A stretch of DNA of 7,187 bases, taken from the NCBI GenBank assembly GCA_910587495.1, contig CAJUMT010000180.1, positions 1-7,187 on the forward strand, in the 5' to 3' direction. A program made the position numbers and the translations under genes. The DNA comes from an uncultured Lachnospiraceae bacterium. GTDB taxonomy: Bacteria; Bacillota_A; Clostridia; Lachnospirales; Lachnospiraceae. Every line of letters starts with the position of its first letter. Within the stretch, counting starts at the first letter, position 1. Shown here in pieces: positions 5,528-7,187 of the stretch. The notes below the pieces were generated by a model, which was not told the origin of the DNA, did not search any database, and was given only the letters and a program-made list of their open reading frames with translations.

Positions 5528-5923
5528 TTACAGAACATTCTTGTTATCCGCTCCAGGGGTAGTTATGATAATCTTCTCCGGCGTAATGATTAATGCTCCC
5601 TTTGCAGTGGCAGCGCCATTGAACATTTTTTCCACCATGGCCTTAAAGGTATCAACAACCGCGCCTTCCGTCACATACTCCGCAGTGCCCTTGATCTGGT
5701 AACCTTCCAAAGCTTTCGCATCGTATACGGAAATGGCAATTCTGCCTCCGTTTGCTTTCAGATTATTCAACGTGGCTTCAAGGAACACATCCCCTACCAC
5801 CAACTTCCCGTCTTCCGTTACATCCTTAAACGCTACGGGAACGACATTCGGCTCATGATCAGCACAGGTTGCCAAATCCCACATGTTCTCTGCCAACAGT
5901 TTCTTTACATTCTCATTCAACAT
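5528..5923 (-). CDS. Pyridoxamine 5'-phosphate oxidase-like FMN-binding split-barrel protein
   Basis: The 131-residue product is a small single-domain flavin-binding split-barrel protein of the PNPOx-like superfamily. Family features are the helix VKKLLAENMWDLATCA (residues 6-21), the strands PNVVPVAFKDVTEDGKLVVG (25-44), LEATLNNLKANGGRIAISVY (48-67) and the GYQIKGTAEYVTEG segment (74-87), where the barrel and cofactor site are expected. Proteins this size usually bind FMN, F420 or haem and carry out poorly known redox reactions; it is too short and divergent to be called a true PdxH. The ATG at 5923-5921 has a strong AGGAGG site upstream. It has its own promoter (5973-6001) and a hairpin behind it, so it is probably a single-gene unit. 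The adjacent redox-type HxlR gene suggests a stress-response pairing. Confidence 0.85.
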   Translation of the reverse strand: MLNENVKKLLAENMWDLATCADHEPNVVPVAFKDVTEDGKLVVGDVFLEATLNNLKANGGRIAISVYDAKALEGYQIKGTAEYVTEGAVVDTFKAMVEKMFNGAATAKGALIITPEKIIITTPGADNKNVL

Positions 5924-5972
5924 AAGAAGTACCTCCTGAGTTCCTTTTCTTAAATTAGATTTGATAAACCAG

Positions 5973-6001
5973 ATTATAGTCTGTCGGCTTTATAGATACA
6001 A
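5973..6001 (-). promoter_or_regulatory. Predicted promoter of the split-barrel protein gene
   Basis: Leftward, a perfect TATAAT (5978-5973) lies 17 nt behind TTGTAT (6001-5996), placing transcription start near 5966, about 43 nt before the ATG. Further upstream, at 6014-6028, arms TTAATGA and TCACTAA form a dyad (six of seven positions paired) around a single G. This is a possible activator or repressor site at roughly -48 to -62. Confidence 0.55.
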
Positions 6002-6067
6002 TATATTAACAAATTAATGAGTCACTAATAAATTTCATAGTTAGAACAATTTTAAAAAGCCATCCGA

Positions 6068-6817
6068 TCATCTTTTCAGTCTCATCATCTCTTCGTCTTT
6101 GCGCCTGGCTCTAGCCCGCATATCGAATTGAAATTCTTTTACTTCTCCAAACCTATTATCTAACACATAAAAAACCTTATGTGCCTGAACAGAATATACA
6201 AAGGAGACCCTCGTTGCCCATATTCCCTCCTGCCGAACAGATTCTAAGATTTTAAAAGCATCTGTGACTGAAAAATTATCATTCTGCTTTTCCAGTCGTT
6301 CCTTTGCCCTTTCAAACCTGTCGTCTCCAGACACAATATAGGGTCTGGTCATTGCTGGATTGAGTATGGAGTAATTCGTGATCAGAGAATATCTTTTCTG
6401 CTCAAAACGGTGTCCGATCCCTGGTTCAATGATTAGCACACGCCCTTTCCTGTCTGAAAACATCGCCTGCATAGTAGCATCTCTGGCATATACAATTTCT
6501 TGGTTCTTTACAATGCGGCAGGCATCGTCAAATGACAGTTCTCCTTTGACGTACTGTTCCGTCAGATCAGAAATCGCAACACACTTTGCATCAGCAGAAT
6601 ACTTTCCCTTTTCGTTTCCATTTACATAAAGCAGTGTCCCAACATTCCCGTTCCTGTTTACTCCATGAAAAGAATGGTACTGATTGTCTGGCATTTTTAT
6701 CCCGATGAAAAATCTGTCTTTTTCTGTAATAACTGTATGCGTCCACACGGAAAGATCAATATCAAAGTTAAATCCAACGACGGTATCATTTCCGTTATAT
6801 ACAAATCTTGTACACAT
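6068..6817 (-). CDS. Choloylglycine hydrolase-family linear amide C-N hydrolase (Ntn hydrolase)
   Basis: With the start at 6817 the protein has 249 residues and begins MCTRFVYNGN, so removal of Met1 exposes Cys2, the N-terminal nucleophile of this family. The start is supported by AGAGGTG upstream. An in-frame ATG at 6904 would bury Cys2 behind 29 extra residues and overlap the preceding gene, so I reject it. Other visible catalytic-type positions are Asn17 and Asp19 (GFNFD), Asn148 (LITNYS) and Arg203 (WATRVSF). Compared with bile salt hydrolases, which have GRNMD and an Asn in the NF segment, this protein has Phe16 in place of the substrate-contacting Arg and LLY in place of that NF segment. 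Bile salts are therefore not the likely substrate; another N-acyl amide is. There is no signal peptide, so it is cytoplasmic. It lies 2 nt after the acetyltransferase stop, in the same operon. The C-terminus is unusually basic (MRARARRKDEE). Confidence 0.85.
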   Translation of the reverse strand: MCTRFVYNGNDTVVGFNFDIDLSVWTHTVITEKDRFFIGIKMPDNQYHSFHGVNRNGNVGTLLYVNGNEKGKYSADAKCVAISDLTEQYVKGELSFDDACRIVKNQEIVYARDATMQAMFSDRKGRVLIIEPGIGHRFEQKRYSLITNYSILNPAMTRPYIVSGDDRFERAKERLEKQNDNFSVTDAFKILESVRQEGIWATRVSFVYSVQAHKVFYVLDNRFGEVKEFQFDMRARARRKDEEMMRLKR

Positions 6818-6819
6818 AT

Positions 6820-7187
6820 TTACACCTCTTTCAGTTGTTCCATGCATCCCGACTGTATTGCCTTTATGTTCCCTGCAATTTTTTCTTCCGACCAGTCCCA
6901 CCATCTCATTTTAAGCAACTGTTCTATTTTATCATCAGAAAAACGTCTTTTTATTGGTTTTGCAGGAACGCCGCCTACAATGGTATAGGGCGGCACATCT
7001 TTTGTGACAACCGCACGGGTTCCAATCACTGCTCCATCTCCAACCGTCACGCCTGCTAAAATAACCGCTTCATATCCAATCCATACATCATTTCCGATGT
7101 TTATATCTCCTTTATGATCCCATGCTTCCGTAACACTCTTTTTCTCAAGCCCCCATTCTTCAAAAAACAACGGAAACGGATAGGTGG
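6820..7187 (-). CDS. CatB/Vat-type hexapeptide acetyltransferase, C-terminal part (cut by window edge)
   Basis: The frame is open to the window edge and covers the last 121 residues, beginning TYPFPLFFEEWGLEKK. It shows the left-handed beta-helix hexapeptide repeats INIGNDVWIGYEAVILAG, VTVGDGAVIGTRAVVTKDVP and YTIVGGVPAKPIKRRF, followed by the helical tail DDKIEQLLKMRWWDWSEEKI. This is typical of xenobiotic acetyltransferases (CatB chloramphenicol and Vat streptogramin types), which move acetyl from acetyl-CoA to a hydroxyl group. The segment with the usual catalytic His lies upstream of TYPF and is outside the window, so activity cannot be judged. An apparent TTG start at 7170 is internal; the TYPF motif upstream shows the gene continues. 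Many chromosomal members are not known to give resistance. The stop is 2 nt from the amidase start, and its last codons contain the amidase ribosome binding site. Confidence 0.88.
   Translation of the reverse strand, partial: TYPFPLFFEEWGLEKKSVTEAWDHKGDINIGNDVWIGYEAVILAGVTVGDGAVIGTRAVVTKDVPPYTIVGGVPAKPIKRRFSDDKIEQLLKMRWWDWSEEKIAGNIKAIQSGCMEQLKEV

Noticed and set aside
6378..7059. Several rightward open frames near the right end
   Set aside because: They are antisense to the amidase and acetyltransferase genes, which carry clear motifs and a tight operon junction.

Overview
The window looks like chromosomal DNA of a low-to-mid GC Gram-positive anaerobe of the Clostridia, most likely a gut-type Lachnospiraceae. 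This rests on strong AGGAGG-type ribosome binding sites, compact operons, and gene families common in that group: a LarA-type racemase, split UxaA proteins, a DUF4143 ATPase remnant and a choloylglycine-hydrolase-like amidase. The species assignment is inference. No rRNA, tRNA, CRISPR array, transposase or phage gene was seen.

Layout from left to right. At 1-73 is the start of a leftward AraC-type regulator, preceded by a promoter-like region with an inverted repeat. At 199-591 is the C-terminal remnant of a DUF4143 ATP-binding protein, and at 621-920 a small unrecognised ORF. At 955-3743 is the core of the window: a tight leftward operon of a LarA-family nickel-pincer racemase/epimerase, a UxaA-family SAF-domain small subunit, and a UxaA-family catalytic large subunit. 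A divergent GntR/FCD regulator (3980-4642) faces it across a 236-bp intergenic region. That region holds promoters for both directions, an ATGTATACAT palindrome and an unusual GC-rich, dyad-rich block. The regulator ends in a clear intrinsic terminator.

The next 230 bp contain no intact gene but may hold a decayed membrane-protein fragment. Then come a leftward HxlR-type regulator (4903-5289) and a leftward FMN-binding split-barrel (PNPOx-like) protein (5528-5923), each with its own predicted promoter. The right end holds a leftward pair: an acetyltransferase of the hexapeptide CatB/Vat type, cut by the window edge, and, 2 nt downstream, an N-terminal-nucleophile amidase of the choloylglycine hydrolase family.

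The most interesting unit is 2130-4642. A LarA homologue that retains every nickel-pincer and catalytic residue I could check sits directly upstream of a two-polypeptide altronate/sulfolactate-type lyase, under an FCD-type GntR regulator. The simplest reading is a catabolic module in which LarA inverts C2 of a hydroxyacid (an aldonate or similar) and the UxaA pair then eliminates water (or sulfite) from the product. The exact substrate cannot be read from the sequence. The enzymes that make the LarA cofactor, the downstream kinase and aldolase, and an intact transporter are not in the window.
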